Assembly (NCBI RefSeq): GCF_011058215.1
Contig: NZ_JAALFG010000002.1
Location: 372,001-436,000 of the forward strand
Reading direction: 5' to 3'
Length of the DNA: 64,000 nucleotides
Source of the DNA: Devosia aurantiaca
GTDB taxonomy: Bacteria > Pseudomonadota > Alphaproteobacteria > Rhizobiales > Devosiaceae
Both the position numbers and the translations under genes were made by a program. Below, piece after piece: positions 1 through 10,000 of the stretch. The first letter of the stretch is position 1; each line of letters starts with the position of its first letter. The notes under the pieces were generated by a model. It was not told the DNA's origin. It ran no database searches and saw only the letters and a program-made list of their open reading frames with translations.

Positions 1-10
1 ACACACGCTT

Positions 11-40
11 TGAACGAAAACGGCGGGTCATCGACCCGCC
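11..40 (-). terminator. Rho-independent terminator of the hyu/SDR operon
   Basis: Eight-base-pair inverted repeat (22-29 with 33-40, GGCGGGTC arms) with a three-base loop. On the minus strand the stem is followed by a T-rich stretch (GTTTTCGTT). It lies 60 bases after the last gene of the leftward operon, so it probably ends that transcript. Confidence 0.7.
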
Positions 41-99
41 GCCTCATCCCGGCTCCTGTCCCCCACTGGCCTCCGCACCCTCAAGGTTCGGAGGCATTT

Positions 100-819
100 T
101 TATGCGCGGGCAAGCTCCTGCACCATGTCCCAGGCGCGGATGCGCTGGTCGTTGATGCCGCTGGCATCCTGCAGCGCCAGATGCACGAAAGCCGGCGCCA
201 GCTCCATCGGATCCTTCCAGATCTTGCGCGTTTCTTCGCTATAGGTGACCTCGCTCATCGCCGTATGCATCGGATGCCCCGGCGTGATCGTGTTCACCGA
301 CACGTTGAACGGCGTAAACTCCTGCGACAACGATCGCGACAGCCCTTCGAGCCCGAACTTCGACGCACAATAGGTCGTTTCGTCCAGCCCACCGACCACG
401 CCCGCATTGCTCGAAACGTTGATGATCGCCCCTGCTCGACGCGCCTTCATGCCCGTCGCCACCGCACGCGTGCAAAGGAACGGTCCGCGCAGGTTGACCG
501 CCATCAGCCGGTCCCAGTCGGCGACGCTGACTTCTTCCACCGGCTTGAAGAAGATGATGCCGGCATTGTTGACCAGAATGTCGATCCGGCCCGCTTCCGC
601 TTCGATCGCTGCCATGGTGGTAGCCACATCGTCGGCATCCGTCACATCCATTCGGCGCGGCCGGATGTCGCCCGCCTCTTCGGCAAGCGTCGCCACTTCC
701 TCGCCCAGCATGTCGAGAGCGAAGACATTGGCGCCCTCCTGCGCATAAAGCCGCGCCACGGCACGGCCAAGGCCGCGCGCAGCGCCTGTCACCACCGCAA
801 TCTTGCCCGCAAGCTTCAT
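100..819 (-). CDS. SDR family NAD(P)-dependent oxidoreductase
   Basis: A classical short-chain dehydrogenase of 239 residues. The cofactor motif TGAARGLG is at residues 11-18, an acidic residue (D36) after the second strand suggests NAD preference, NNAG is at 84-87 and the catalytic Tyr/Lys pair is Y150/K154. Its start overlaps the stop of the upstream SDR by ATGA, making it the last gene of a four-gene leftward operon with hyuA and hyuB. The substrate cannot be read from sequence. An alcohol or hydroxy acid released by the hydantoinase-like step is a reasonable guess from context. Confidence 0.9.
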   Translation of the reverse strand: MKLAGKIAVVTGAARGLGRAVARLYAQEGANVFALDMLGEEVATLAEEAGDIRPRRMDVTDADDVATTMAAIEAEAGRIDILVNNAGIIFFKPVEEVSVADWDRLMAVNLRGPFLCTRAVATGMKARRAGAIINVSSNAGVVGGLDETTYCASKFGLEGLSRSLSQEFTPFNVSVNTITPGHPMHTAMSEVTYSEETRKIWKDPMELAPAFVHLALQDASGINDQRIRAWDMVQELARA

Positions 820-1580
820 GTCGCGATCCTTCCGCCGTCGATGACGAGCCCGATGCCGGTCACGAAGGACGATTGCTTAGACGCCAGATACAGCACCGCT
901 TCCCCGATCTCCTCGCCCGTGCCCATGCGGCCGAGCGGCGTAATCGAGCGCCACTTCTGTTCGAGCGCTTCCTTGTCTACCGCCTTTTCGAGGTTGCGCT
1001 GGTTCATGCCTGTGTCGATGACGCCGGGATTGATGGCATTGCACCGAATGTTCCGCGCCGCATATTCGATCGCGATGACGCGGGTCATCGACATGATCGC
1101 GCCCTTCGATGCCGCATAGCTCAAGTTGCCACCAACATTGGCGAAGGCAGAAACCGAGGAATTGTTGACGATCGTGCCGCCGCCATTGCGCAGCAGCGCC
1201 GGGATGGCATGCTTGCAACCGAAGAACGTGCCCTTGAGATTGATGTCGATAACACGCTCGAACAGCGCTTCGCTCACCTCGTCAGATGGGGTCACTGGCT
1301 GCTCGATACCGGCATTGTTGAAGATCGTATCGAGCTTGCCATGGTCCGCTTCCGCCTTGGCGATCAGCGCCGCGACATCGGCTTCTTTCGAAACATCGGT
1401 TCGCAGGAAGCTGAGCTTGAAATTGCTCGCCTGCGCCTCTGCGGCGAGCTTGGCTCCGCCTTCCGCATCAACGTCGCCGACCATGACCGACGCACCTTCG
1501 CGGGCGAACAACATCGCCGTGTCCCGTCCCATGCCGCCGGCCCCGCCGGTGATGACGGCGACCATGCCCTCAAGTCTCAT
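816..1580 (-). CDS. SDR family oxidoreductase
   Basis: A second classical short-chain dehydrogenase, 254 residues. It has the TGGAGGMG nucleotide motif at 11-18, D36, an FNNAG motif near 87-91, and the catalytic pair Y155/K159. The C-terminus keeps the usual VTGIGLVIDGG segment. It is translationally coupled at both ends: its start overlaps the stop of hyuB and its stop overlaps the start of the next SDR. Two SDRs in one operon with hyuAB suggest sequential oxidation or reduction of a product, but the substrate is unknown. Confidence 0.9.
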   Translation of the reverse strand: MRLEGMVAVITGGAGGMGRDTAMLFAREGASVMVGDVDAEGGAKLAAEAQASNFKLSFLRTDVSKEADVAALIAKAEADHGKLDTIFNNAGIEQPVTPSDEVSEALFERVIDINLKGTFFGCKHAIPALLRNGGGTIVNNSSVSAFANVGGNLSYAASKGAIMSMTRVIAIEYAARNIRCNAINPGVIDTGMNQRNLEKAVDKEALEQKWRSITPLGRMGTGEEIGEAVLYLASKQSSFVTGIGLVIDGGRIAT

Positions 1581-3294
1581 GCTGTTTCTCCCAAGGCCAG
1601 CGCCTCGCGTACGCGGTCTGCGCCATAGTCGCGTTCAGCCGCCGCTTTCGTGATCTTTTCTTCCCGCAGGTCCTGCGCCAAGGCAGACAAGGGGCGCTCA
1701 CCCGGATCGCCAAATCCACCGCCGCCAAGCGTCTCGACGCGCAGCGTCTCCCCCTTGTTGAGGATCAGCCCAGAAGCCTTTGAGTGCAGCGCCTCTTCGC
1801 CCGCTGTTCGGGGATTGCGGAGAATACGCGTCACATTCGAAGACTTGCCGCCCGCAACGCCAGGAGCCGGAACGATGTGGGCGTCAGACCGCGCCGAAAA
1901 CGTCGTGTTATCCTCGCGCACCCGGATCTGCCGCGCCATGCCCATGCCCCCGCGATGCCGACCGGCGCCGCCGCTATCCGGCACAAGGCAATATTCCTCG
2001 AGCAGCAGCGGATATTCCAGTTCCAGCGCTTCGGCCGGGAGATTGGTGGAGTTGACCGTATGGACATGCACCGCATCCATCCCGTCGCGATCGGCAAAGG
2101 CGCCCGCGCCGCCGCCCATGCTTTCGGGATAGACATAGGTCGCCTGCCGCCCTTCGTGCCATCCAGACACCGAAACGGCCGACGTTGAATCATTGCAGGA
2201 CGCCATGACGCGCTCTTCCGGCATCGCCTGGTAGAGGGCTCCGAACACGGCACCACAGAGCCGATTGGAGGTTACGGCGCGACCGGCGACTGCAGCCGGC
2301 GCCTTGGGGTTGACGATCGTTCCGGGGGCGCCGTGATCCCGATCGGGTCGATAATGCCCTGGTTCGGCATCAGGCCCGGATCCAGCACGGCCTTTACGCA
2401 ATAATAGATCGAAGCCTTGAGCGCGCTGTCCGGCAGGTTGATGGCGCCGCGGGCCTGCGGTCCCGAGCCGTCAAAGTCGAACGACAGGCTGTCACCGGCA
2501 ATCGTCGCCGTGCAGACGATCGGCACAGGTTCGCCTGGAAAACCGTCGTCGTCCATGGCGCGCTCGAAGCGATAAACGCCATCCGGCAGTGCCGCGACCC
2601 GGTTGCGCAACCGCCGCCGCGTATAGGTGAGGATATCCTCGACGGCCTGCTCCACCGCGGGCCAGCCCATGCGCTCGATCAATTGCACCAGCATGGCGCC
2701 GCCGCGCACATTGGTGCCGATCTGCGTCCGAAGATCGAGCAGCCGCTCCTCAGGGTCACGGGTATTGTGCGCGATCAGCTCGAGTAGGTCCTCGTCAATT
2801 TCCCCGCTCCGCGCGATGCGGATGATTGGCAGGCGAATGCCTTCCTCAAAGATCGAGCGCGACGTGCCGGACGTCGATCCCGGTGTCTTGCCGCCGACAT
2901 CGGCGTGGTGCGCGATGTTGCCGCAAAAGAAGCGAACCTCGCCGTCGTGATGCACCGGCGTAATGATCGAAATATCCGGCAGATGGCTCCCACCGGCAAG
3001 ATAGGGATCATTGGCGATATAGGCATCGCCCGGCTGCATCGTCTCGAGCGGATAGCGCTTGAGCATCGCCTCGACTGCCCCGATCATGGCCCCAAGATGG
3101 ATCGGAATATGATCGGCCTGGGTGATCAGACGGCCCTTGGCATCGAACAACGCCGTCGAGCAGTCCCGCCGCTCCTTGATATTGGACGAAAAGGACGAGC
3201 GGATCAGGATCGAGCCCATATCCTCGGCAATGGCGAGGAGGCGGTTGGAGAACACCTCCATCTGGATGGCATCGGCAATGGTATCGGTTGTCAT
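1577..3294 (-). CDS. hyuB: hydantoinase B / oxoprolinase beta-type subunit (frameshifted in this sequence)
   Basis: This is the B subunit of the ATP-dependent hydantoinase/5-oxoprolinase/acetone carboxylase superfamily. The N-terminal part (from 3294) carries the family hallmarks SSNIKERRDCSTALFD and HIPIHLGAM. The C-terminal part carries the GGGGFGDP segment. The reading frame breaks after the ITAPP segment in a run of five G at 2324-2328 (plus strand); adding one base restores a 572-residue protein of normal family length. The start overlaps the stop of hyuA (ATGA). I read the break as a sequencing error because the downstream half is conserved to the end. The subunit should hydrolyse a cyclic amide together with HyuA at the cost of ATP; the substrate is unknown. 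Confidence 0.85.
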
Positions 3295-5335
3295 TGGTTG
3301 GTGCTCACGATTAGATTGCCCCAGCGATCGGCACGGACCGTCTGGCCCGGCAGGATCAGCGAAGTCGCGCTCATTTCATTGATGATGGCGGGTCCGGCGA
3401 AATCCACATTGGCTGGCAAGGCGCCACGGTCGTAGATCGGTGTCTCGACCCAGCCGTTCCGGGCATCGAAATACACCTGCCGCGACCCGATCTTTGCCTC
3501 ATCGAGGCTTGCCCCGCCCACAACTTCCGCCTGCGGCGCCTTCGGCACATCGCCGATCGCCTGCAGTCGCGCCGACACGAACTGAATGGCGCGGTGGCGG
3601 ATATCGTAGCCATATTCCTTGGTGTGCGCAGCGTGGAAACGCTCTTCGAACTCGGCCAGATCGTCGGGACCAAGCCCGTCGCAATCGACCTTTACTTCGA
3701 AATTCTGCCCACGATAGCGAGCATCGAGCACGCGCTTGAAGCGCCGGTTTTCAGCCGGCACCTCTTCCTTGTCGAGCCATGCCTGCCCGTCCGCCGTCAT
3801 CGCGTCGAAGAGTGCCAGCACTTGGCTGAGGTTTTCGGCGGTCGAATCGGCAAAAAAGCTGCGCACATAGTCCGAGCTCAGATCGGTCAACAGCATGCCG
3901 CGTGCGCAAAGCGTGCCCGGCTCGCGCGGGATGAGGATGCGCGGCAGTCCGCATTCTACGGCAACTTCGGCTGCATGAAGCGGCCCCGCGCCACCAAAGG
4001 CACAGAGCGCGAACTCGCCCATGTCATAGCCTTTTTCGACTGACACCGATCGGATCGCCCGGCTCATATTGGCATTGGCGATCTGGATGATGCCATGCGC
4101 CGCCTCTTCCAGCGACAGGCCCAGCGGCCCGGCAATGGTTTCGCGAATAACATTGCGCGCCGCTTCCAGATCGATCTGCATGCGGCCGCCAAGAAGCGTT
4201 CCCGCATCAAGCCGGCCGAGGCAGAGATTGGCGTCCGTGATCGTCGGCTCCGTTCCCCACGGCCATAGGCCACCGGCCCCGGCGCCGCCCCCGCCGAGCG
4301 CGGGCCAACCTTCATCGAACCCGCATCATCGATCGCCGCAATCGAACCCCCGCCCGCGCCGATCACATGAATATCCAGCATCGGCGTCTTGACCGGATAA
4401 CCCGCCACAAGGCGCGCCGAGGTAAAAAGCGGCGTTGCATCCGCGATCAGCGACACGTCGGTCGACGTTCCACCCACATCGAAGGTAATAAGGTTTGGCA
4501 ATCCAGCCGTGCGACCGATCTCGGCTGCGCCGACCACGCCGGCAGCCGGCCCCGAAACGCAGGTGCGCACCGGATTGGCATAGACCGTGTCAGCCGACAT
4601 CAGCCCGCCATTTGAATGGATCGTATAGGGCTCGACCGGAATGCCGACATCGCGCACCCGGCCCCTGAACTTCTCGAGATACGCCCCCATTTTCGGTCCG
4701 ACAAACGCATTGACCGCCACGGTCGACATGCGCTCGAATTCCCGAAATTCCGGCAAGATTTCCGAGGACAACGTGATGTAGGCGTCCGGCAGGATCGCCT
4801 CGACCACGGCTCGCGCCCGCGCCTCGTGCTCTGGCCGTCGGTAGCTATGGAGGAAGCAGATCGCGACGCTTTCAACGCCCATCTCCGCCAGCCTGCGAAC
4901 CGCTCCCTCAAGCGAAGCCTCGTCGAGTTCTGTCAGCACCTCGCCTGCGGGCCCGATGCGCTCCACCACCTCCACGCGCCGATCGCGAGGGATCAGCACC
5001 GGCGGCTTTTCCACCCGGTAATCGTAGATCGACGGCCGTGCCTGCCGACCCAGTTCGAGCACATCGCGGAACCCCTTCGTGGTCACCAGCCCCGTGCGCG
5101 CGCCGCGACGCTCAATGACGATATTGGTGGCCACCGTCGTGCCATGGCCCAGATAGGTGACTTCGGCAGCGTCGAAGCTCAGCCCCTCCAGCATGCCCCT
5201 CAGGCCGTTCTCGATCGCCTCGGACGGGTCGTGCGGCGTGGATGGGGTTTTGTAGAAGTGGATCTGTCCGCTCGTTTCATCGAGCAAGGTGAAATCGGTG
5301 AACGTGCCACCAACGTCGACGCCAATGCGGTACAT
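3291..5335 (-). CDS. hyuA: hydantoinase A / oxoprolinase alpha-type subunit (frameshifted in this sequence)
   Basis: The ATP-binding A subunit of the hydantoinase/5-oxoprolinase superfamily. It starts with the acetate-kinase-type phosphate loop GVDVGGTFTDF and contains HGTTVATN, the second phosphate motif TFDVGGTSTD and the GAGGGSIA segment. The frame breaks in four C at 4255-4258 (plus strand). One added base joins GRG to GTEPTITDANLCLG and yields 681 residues, the usual size. It is the first gene of a leftward ATGA-coupled operon (hyuA, hyuB, SDR, SDR). A GntR-type operator candidate lies about 60 bases upstream of the start. N-methylhydantoinase, 5-oxoprolinase and acetone carboxylase paralogues cannot be separated by eye. 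Confidence 0.87.
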
Positions 5336-5393
5336 GAAAAGTCCGTGTCACTGCGAGAAAGGATCGCGCCGACTGTGCATCGGCGCACAAACC

Positions 5394-5411
5394 TTGTCAT
5401 ACAGTATACAA
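5394..5411. promoter_or_regulatory. Candidate GntR operator upstream of hyuA (imperfect)
   Basis: TTGTCATACAG at 5394-5404 followed directly by GTATACAA gives overlapping TTGT/ACAA half sites. It matches the TTGTAnTACAA palindrome found elsewhere in this locus only imperfectly. It sits about 60 bases before the hyuA start, inside the 109-base gap between hyuA and the regulator gene, which is a sensible operator position. Confidence 0.45.
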
Positions 5412-5444
5412 TGAAGCAACGGCGTTCTTGTGCGTTTCCGCAAG

Positions 5445-6161
5445 CTAGGGTGCGATCGACACCGGGCTATGGCGCTTGGTGCGCGCGATCAGCAGCATGT
5501 GGTTTTCGAGTGCCATCTGAATGTCGGCAAATGCGGTCTCGGGAGCCGCCACCTGCGCCTCGATCCAGCTCAGAAACTCTTCATGCTGGCGCGCACTTGC
5601 ATCGAGATCCTCATCACGGAAGCGCTCGAAGTTGAAGATTATCAGCACATGCCGCGCGATCGTATCCCACAGCGTGCCGACGATCGGATTGTCGGCGGCA
5701 TTGCGAATGGCCCGGTGAAATTCGAGGTCGGCGATAAGCGAGTTGCGCAGGCTGCCTCCCTTGGCCGAGACCCGCATCTTGTCGATGAACTGTTCGAGGT
5801 CGCGCGGCGCACCCTTGCCCTTGCGCCAGTTCTCGATGGCATCGCGCAGGAGGAAGGATTCAAGGCTGAGCCGAACTTCCATGATCTGCTGCGTCACGTC
5901 GGCGCCAAAGGCCGCAACCCGATAGCCGCGATGCCCGCCGCCGCTGATGATGCCCTGCGCATGCAGCACCTTGAGCGCCTCGCGGATCGGCACCCGGCTG
6001 ACTCCGAGCTTTTCCACCAGCGACGTCTCGACGATGCGCTCGCCCGGCGAAATGATCCGCGTCGCAATCGCTTCGGCAATGGTGTCGGCAACACTTTCGG
6101 ACAAGGAGATACGCTTGGGCTGTGGCAGCTCAAACGGAACAGAATCGCCGTACACGCTCAT
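5445..6161 (-). CDS. GntR family transcriptional regulator, FCD (FadR-type) subfamily
   Basis: A 238-residue repressor-type protein. The N-terminal winged helix (about residues 15-85) has the GntR signature ERIVETSLVEKLGVSRVPIREAL. The C-terminal FCD ligand domain includes ADLEFHRAI and a late HEEF...H pattern, which in this family supplies metal or ligand-binding histidines. FCD regulators usually sense small carboxylates and control neighbouring catabolic genes. Palindromes of the form TTGTAnTACAA lie before several operons on both sides, so this is the likely local regulator. The effector is not predictable. Confidence 0.92.
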   Translation of the reverse strand: MSVYGDSVPFELPQPKRISLSESVADTIAEAIATRIISPGERIVETSLVEKLGVSRVPIREALKVLHAQGIISGGGHRGYRVAAFGADVTQQIMEVRLSLESFLLRDAIENWRKGKGAPRDLEQFIDKMRVSAKGGSLRNSLIADLEFHRAIRNAADNPIVGTLWDTIARHVLIIFNFERFRDEDLDASARQHEEFLSWIEAQVAAPETAFADIQMALENHMLLIARTKRHSPVSIAP

Positions 6162-6300
6162 TCTCCGAGACAGACCGACTTGAGAGACAACAGTGACTTG
6201 CTTGCTTTGTCGCGCCGAAAACTAAGCGCATCATCCACCGACACTTCACCGGCTCCTACAACATTGTGCCGGTAACACACAAGTTCAGCACGCTGCCGCC

Positions 6301-7251
6301 TCAACCGATGGTTTCCACCGCGGCGAAATCATCGGAGTAAATTCCAACGCTCAGAACCCCGTCCGCCGTCACCGACCCCCGATACATCCCCTCGGTATTG
6401 TGCGGCATTGCCATAGCGCCGGCCGCATCCACCGCGATCAATCCTGCCCCGGCGCCATCCGCCGTCAGATCCGCAATCGCCGCCGCCGCGGCACTCGACA
6501 AGTCATCCCCGCGATAGAGGATGCGGGCCGCAATATCTTGCGCTGTTCCCCGCCGAATAAACAACTCGCCCAGCCCCGTGCACGACACCGCCACCACGTC
6601 ATTGGCCGCGTAGGTCCCCGCACCGATCACCGGCGCATCGCCCACCCGGCCGACCCTCTTGTAGGTATAGCCGCCCGTCGACGTCGCCGCGGCGAGGTTG
6701 CCGAGATCGTCCAGCGCAACCGCGCCCACCGTGCCGTGCTTTTCCGCCTCCGTCCGCTCGCGCTTGAGGAGCCCCGCCTTTTCCTCATGCGCCCGCTGCC
6801 AGTGCTGCTGCCGCAGCGGTGTGGTAAAATAGGATTGCTCTACCATGTCGAGCCCCTGCTCGCGCGCAAACTCATCGGCCCCCGTTGCCGACACCAACAC
6901 GCAGTCGCTCGCCTCCATCACCCGCCGCGCCGCCAGAACCGGATTGCGGATGTACCGCGCTGAAGCCACCGCCCCGGCTCGGCGGTCGCGACCATCCATG
7001 ATCGCCGCATCGAGCTCATGCTCCCCGGCAGCGTTAAGCACGGCCCCATGCCCGGCATTGAAACTTGGATGATTTTCGAGCGCCACCACGGCCGCCTGAA
7101 CCGCATCGAGCGCCAACCCGCCCTGACCAAGAACCGCCCACCCGGCCCGCAGCGCGTCGCGCAAACCGTCGCGCGCCGCCTGGTGACCCTCCGGCGTTAA
7201 ACTTGCGCGCGGGATGGTCCCCGCACCGCCATGAATGACAAGGCATGCCAT
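6301..7251 (-). CDS. isoaspartyl peptidase / L-asparaginase (Ntn hydrolase)
   Basis: A plant-type asparaginase/isoaspartyl peptidase precursor that self-cleaves before a catalytic threonine. From the chosen start it is 316 residues, the normal length. It begins with the family sequence IHGGAGTI, has NAGHGAVLN near 65-73, and the cleavage motif HGTVGAVALD with the nucleophile T174. An upstream ATG at 7350 is in frame but would place the 7332-7342 operator inside the gene, so 7251 is preferred. The enzyme should hydrolyse beta-aspartyl peptides or asparagine. It is divergent from the creatininase gene and probably shares its control region. Confidence 0.9.
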   Translation of the reverse strand: MACLVIHGGAGTIPRASLTPEGHQAARDGLRDALRAGWAVLGQGGLALDAVQAAVVALENHPSFNAGHGAVLNAAGEHELDAAIMDGRDRRAGAVASARYIRNPVLAARRVMEASDCVLVSATGADEFAREQGLDMVEQSYFTTPLRQQHWQRAHEEKAGLLKRERTEAEKHGTVGAVALDDLGNLAAATSTGGYTYKRVGRVGDAPVIGAGTYAANDVVAVSCTGLGELFIRRGTAQDIAARILYRGDDLSSAAAAAIADLTADGAGAGLIAVDAAGAMAMPHNTEGMYRGSVTADGVLSVGIYSDDFAAVETIG

Positions 7252-7331
7252 CTCGATACGCTCGCTGATTGCTTTGCTTAAAACGTCCAGACCGCACTTT
7301 TCGCTTGCTTCGGCGACGCAGCTGCCGGACC

Positions 7332-7342
7332 TTGTATTACAA
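7332..7342. promoter_or_regulatory. GntR-type operator TTGTATTACAA
   Basis: Exact odd palindrome TTGTAtTACAA, followed by TC, in the gap between the divergent asparaginase and creatininase-family genes. The same eleven-base element with TC after it recurs at 10534-10544 and 13934-13944. It is probably bound by the FCD-GntR protein encoded at 5445-6161. Confidence 0.7.
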
Positions 7343-7401
7343 TCATTCAAAAACCGGCGCCTGAGTCAAGCGCGCCGCGGCCTCCACAAGGACAGCATCT
7401 T

Positions 7402-8106
7402 TTGAAAATTTCCGACATGAACTGGATGCAGGTCGAGGCCTATCTGCGCTCCGACGACCGCGCCATCATCCCCTTGGGCTCGACCGAGCAGCACGCCTTT
7501 TTGTCCAACGCCGTCGACTCGATTCTCTCCGAAAAAGTCGCGGTCGACGCCGCCGCACCGCTTGGCGTGCCGGTCTTTCCGGTGCTGGCCTATGGCATCA
7601 CGCCATACTTTGCCAACTATCCTGGCAGCGTCTCGCTACGCATGGACACCTATGCTCGCATCATCACCGACATGCTCGATAGCCTCGCCACCACGGGCTT
7701 CCGCCGCTTTCTCTTCGTCAATGGCCATGGCGGCAACAGCCCCGGCCAGACCGCCGCTCTCGAATGGCTCAACAGCCATCCCGATTGCCGCGTGCGCTGG
7801 CACAATTGGTGGAGCGCGCCGGCCACGATGGGAAAGGTACAGGCCATAGACCCTGTCGCCTCACACGCCTCCTGGATGGAGAATTTTGCCTGGACGCGCC
7901 TCCCCAATATCGGCATGCCCAGCACGCAAAAGCCGATGGCCGATCTCGACAAGCTCAAGACCGTCGGCTCCGAGGCCGCCAAGGCCATGCTCGGCGACGG
8001 CAATTTCGGCGGCCATTATCAGCGGCCGGATGAGGAAATGGACGCCATCTGGGACGTTGCCATAGCCGAAACGCGCGCGCTGATCGAAGACGGATGGGCC
8101 AAATGA
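7402..8106 (+). CDS. creatininase family amidohydrolase
   Basis: A 234-residue member of the creatininase/creatinine amidohydrolase family, metal-dependent hydrolases acting on cyclic or linear amides. Visible ligands are E29 and H31 in GSTEQH, D39, and the histidine of NGHGGN. The usual HLP segment after EQH is replaced by FLSN, so substrate binding may differ from characterised members. The start is TTG, chosen because AAGGA lies ten bases upstream at 7388-7392 and no ATG is better placed. The stop overlaps the ATG of the next SDR (ATGA), so the two form an operon. Confidence 0.85.
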   Translation: MKISDMNWMQVEAYLRSDDRAIIPLGSTEQHAFLSNAVDSILSEKVAVDAAAPLGVPVFPVLAYGITPYFANYPGSVSLRMDTYARIITDMLDSLATTGFRRFLFVNGHGGNSPGQTAALEWLNSHPDCRVRWHNWWSAPATMGKVQAIDPVASHASWMENFAWTRLPNIGMPSTQKPMADLDKLKTVGSEAAKAMLGDGNFGGHYQRPDEEMDAIWDVAIAETRALIEDGWAK

Positions 8107-8864
8107 GCGCGACGTTCGATTTTTCCGGCAAGACCGCCATTGTCACCGGTGCCGCGCAAGGCATCGGCAGCGCCATCGTTGCTTTCCTCTCGGCTTCCGG
8201 TGCCAAGGTCGCCGCCCTTGATCTCGATGCTGCTGGCCTCGAAAGCGCCCGCGAGGCCGGCGCTGCCCGCGTCGATGCGCTGGACCTCAGCGACCAGGCC
8301 CGGGTCGGCGAAATCATCGGCGAGATTGGCCGTGACTTCGGCAAAATCGACATCCTCGTCACCGCCGCCGGAGGCGTCCGTGGTCAGGTCGCCCAGCCAC
8401 TGGAAAATGTCGGCGAGGACGTCTGGCGACAGCTCTTCGAGGCCAATGTCGATGCCGCCTTCTTCTGCACCCAGGCCGTGGCGCCGCTCATGAAAGCGCA
8501 AGGCGCGGGCCGCATCGTCACCATTTCATCCGGTGCTGGTTTACGACCCAGCCTCACCGGCATCCAAGCCTATAGCGCCGCCAAGCACGCTTTGGTCGGC
8601 CTCACCAAACAGCTGGCCCTCGAACTTGGCCCCCATGGCATCACCGTTAACAGCGTCGCCCCCGGCTTCGTCCTGTCCAATCCCGCTACGCAGCGGCAAT
8701 GGGAAAGCTACGGCGAAGCCGGGCAGCAGCGGCTGATTGAAGGCACGCATATGCGGAGGCTCGGTACGCCGGAGGACATTGCCAACGCCGTCATGTTCCT
8801 ATCGTCCGATCTTGCCGGCTGGATTTCCGGCCAGATCCTCAGCGTCGATGGCGGCCGCGCCTAG
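8103..8864 (+). CDS. SDR family oxidoreductase
   Basis: Third short-chain dehydrogenase of the island, 253 residues from the ATG that overlaps the creatininase stop. It has TGAAQGIG at 15-22, D40 after the second strand, and the catalytic pair Y157/K161. The usual NNAG motif reads VTAAG, a tolerated variant. The C-terminal GWISGQILSVDGG is typical. It is the second gene of the rightward creatininase operon and overlaps the convergent aminotransferase gene by four bases at its end. Substrate unknown. Confidence 0.9.
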   Translation: MSATFDFSGKTAIVTGAAQGIGSAIVAFLSASGAKVAALDLDAAGLESAREAGAARVDALDLSDQARVGEIIGEIGRDFGKIDILVTAAGGVRGQVAQPLENVGEDVWRQLFEANVDAAFFCTQAVAPLMKAQGAGRIVTISSGAGLRPSLTGIQAYSAAKHALVGLTKQLALELGPHGITVNSVAPGFVLSNPATQRQWESYGEAGQQRLIEGTHMRRLGTPEDIANAVMFLSSDLAGWISGQILSVDGGRA

Positions 8865-10000
8865 GCCACGGCCTTTCGCACCGCGGCGATCACAAGATCG
8901 ATCTCGTCCATGCTTAGTTGCGGCCCGATCGGCAGGCCCAGCAGTCGATCGCAAAAGCGTTCGGTCACCGGCAAATCGCCACGCCCCATAGCGCGATCGG
9001 CGAATACCGGCTGCAGATGCAGCGGTGGCGCATAGGTGAGGTTTGTCGGGATGCCCATCGACCGCAGTCGCTCCGCCAGCCCAAGCCGGTCATCGCTCTC
9101 GATCACATAGTTGCGCCAGGAATGCTCATAGCCCAGCAGCGTCTGCGGCAAATCGAGCCCCAGACCTGCCAGACCCTCGGCATAACGCCGCGCCTGCGCT
9201 CGCCGCTCGGCGATCGTGCCATCGAGATGCGGCAGCTTGGCGCGCAGGATTGCCGCTTGCATCTCCGCCAGCCGTTCGTTGAGGCCATGCGTCTCGTGGT
9301 GCAATCCGCCCATCCCGGCGCCATGCATCGCATAGTGCCGGCTGCGCTCCTGCCCGTAGGCGGAAATCTTGCGCATCCGCTCCGCCAGCTCGGCGTCTTC
9401 GGTCAGCACTGCGCCGCCGCTGCCGAAACTTCCCAGATGCTTGGATGGCGCAAAGCTGAAGCAGGTCGCATGCGCCAGCGTCCCGAGCTTCACCCCTCCG
9501 ATCGTCGCACCTAGAGCGAGACAAGCATCCTCTACGACCTTGAGCCCATGCTCCTCAGCCACCGCCATGATGGCGATCATGTTCGCCGGGTGCCCATAAA
9601 GATCCACCGGCAGGATCGCTCTTGTGCGCGGCGTGATGGCTGCGCCAAGCGCCTCCACATCCATGTTGCGGCTGACCGGATTGATGTCGACCCAGATCGG
9701 CGTCGCCCCGGCATGGTGGATCGAGGACGATGAGCCGATGTCGGTGTTGGCAACGGTAATGATCTCGTCACCCGGCCCGATCCCGAGCGCCAGGAGCGCA
9801 ATCTTGAGCGCTGCAGTTCCGGACGCAACGGCCACGGCATGGCTGGCCCCGTTCCAGGCTGCGAACTCTTCTTCGAATGCCGGAACTTCGTCGCCCCAGT
9901 CGAAGCGTCCGCTGGCGATGACCCGCGCGATTGCAGCATCGATTGCAGCCTTGTCGCGCTGGTAGAGCCGCGGGTGATTGTAGAAGCTGACGCCGGTCAT
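8861..10000 (-). CDS. DegT/DnrJ/EryC1/StrS family aminotransferase
   Basis: A fold-type I PLP enzyme of 379 residues. GTAALKIAL near 61-69 binds the cofactor phosphate region, D158 in VEDAC contacts the pyridine nitrogen, and SFAPSKHLGSFGSGG carries the Schiff-base lysine K187. Characterised members make amino sugars from keto sugars. Here the gene sits in a catabolic island, coupled by ATGA to a RidA gene, so a role in amine removal or addition on another substrate is possible. RidA proteins deaminate reactive enamine/imine products of PLP enzymes, which fits the pairing. Confidence 0.9.
   Translation of the reverse strand: MTGVSFYNHPRLYQRDKAAIDAAIARVIASGRFDWGDEVPAFEEEFAAWNGASHAVAVASGTAALKIALLALGIGPGDEIITVANTDIGSSSSIHHAGATPIWVDINPVSRNMDVEALGAAITPRTRAILPVDLYGHPANMIAIMAVAEEHGLKVVEDACLALGATIGGVKLGTLAHATCFSFAPSKHLGSFGSGGAVLTEDAELAERMRKISAYGQERSRHYAMHGAGMGGLHHETHGLNERLAEMQAAILRAKLPHLDGTIAERRAQARRYAEGLAGLGLDLPQTLLGYEHSWRNYVIESDDRLGLAERLRSMGIPTNLTYAPPLHLQPVFADRAMGRGDLPVTERFCDRLLGLPIGPQLSMDEIDLVIAAVRKAVA

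Noticed and set aside
10..1119. Long open frames antisense to real genes (also 12190-13194, 37768-39039, 55429-56958 and others)
   Set aside because: They mirror GC-rich codon usage of the opposite strand, have no family features and no ribosome sites, and the opposite-strand products are clearly recognised.
2272..3294. hyuB and the other split genes as pseudogenes or programmed frameshifts
   Set aside because: No slippery heptamers or decay are evident, and the breaks hit many unrelated genes with the same one-base loss, mostly at homopolymers.
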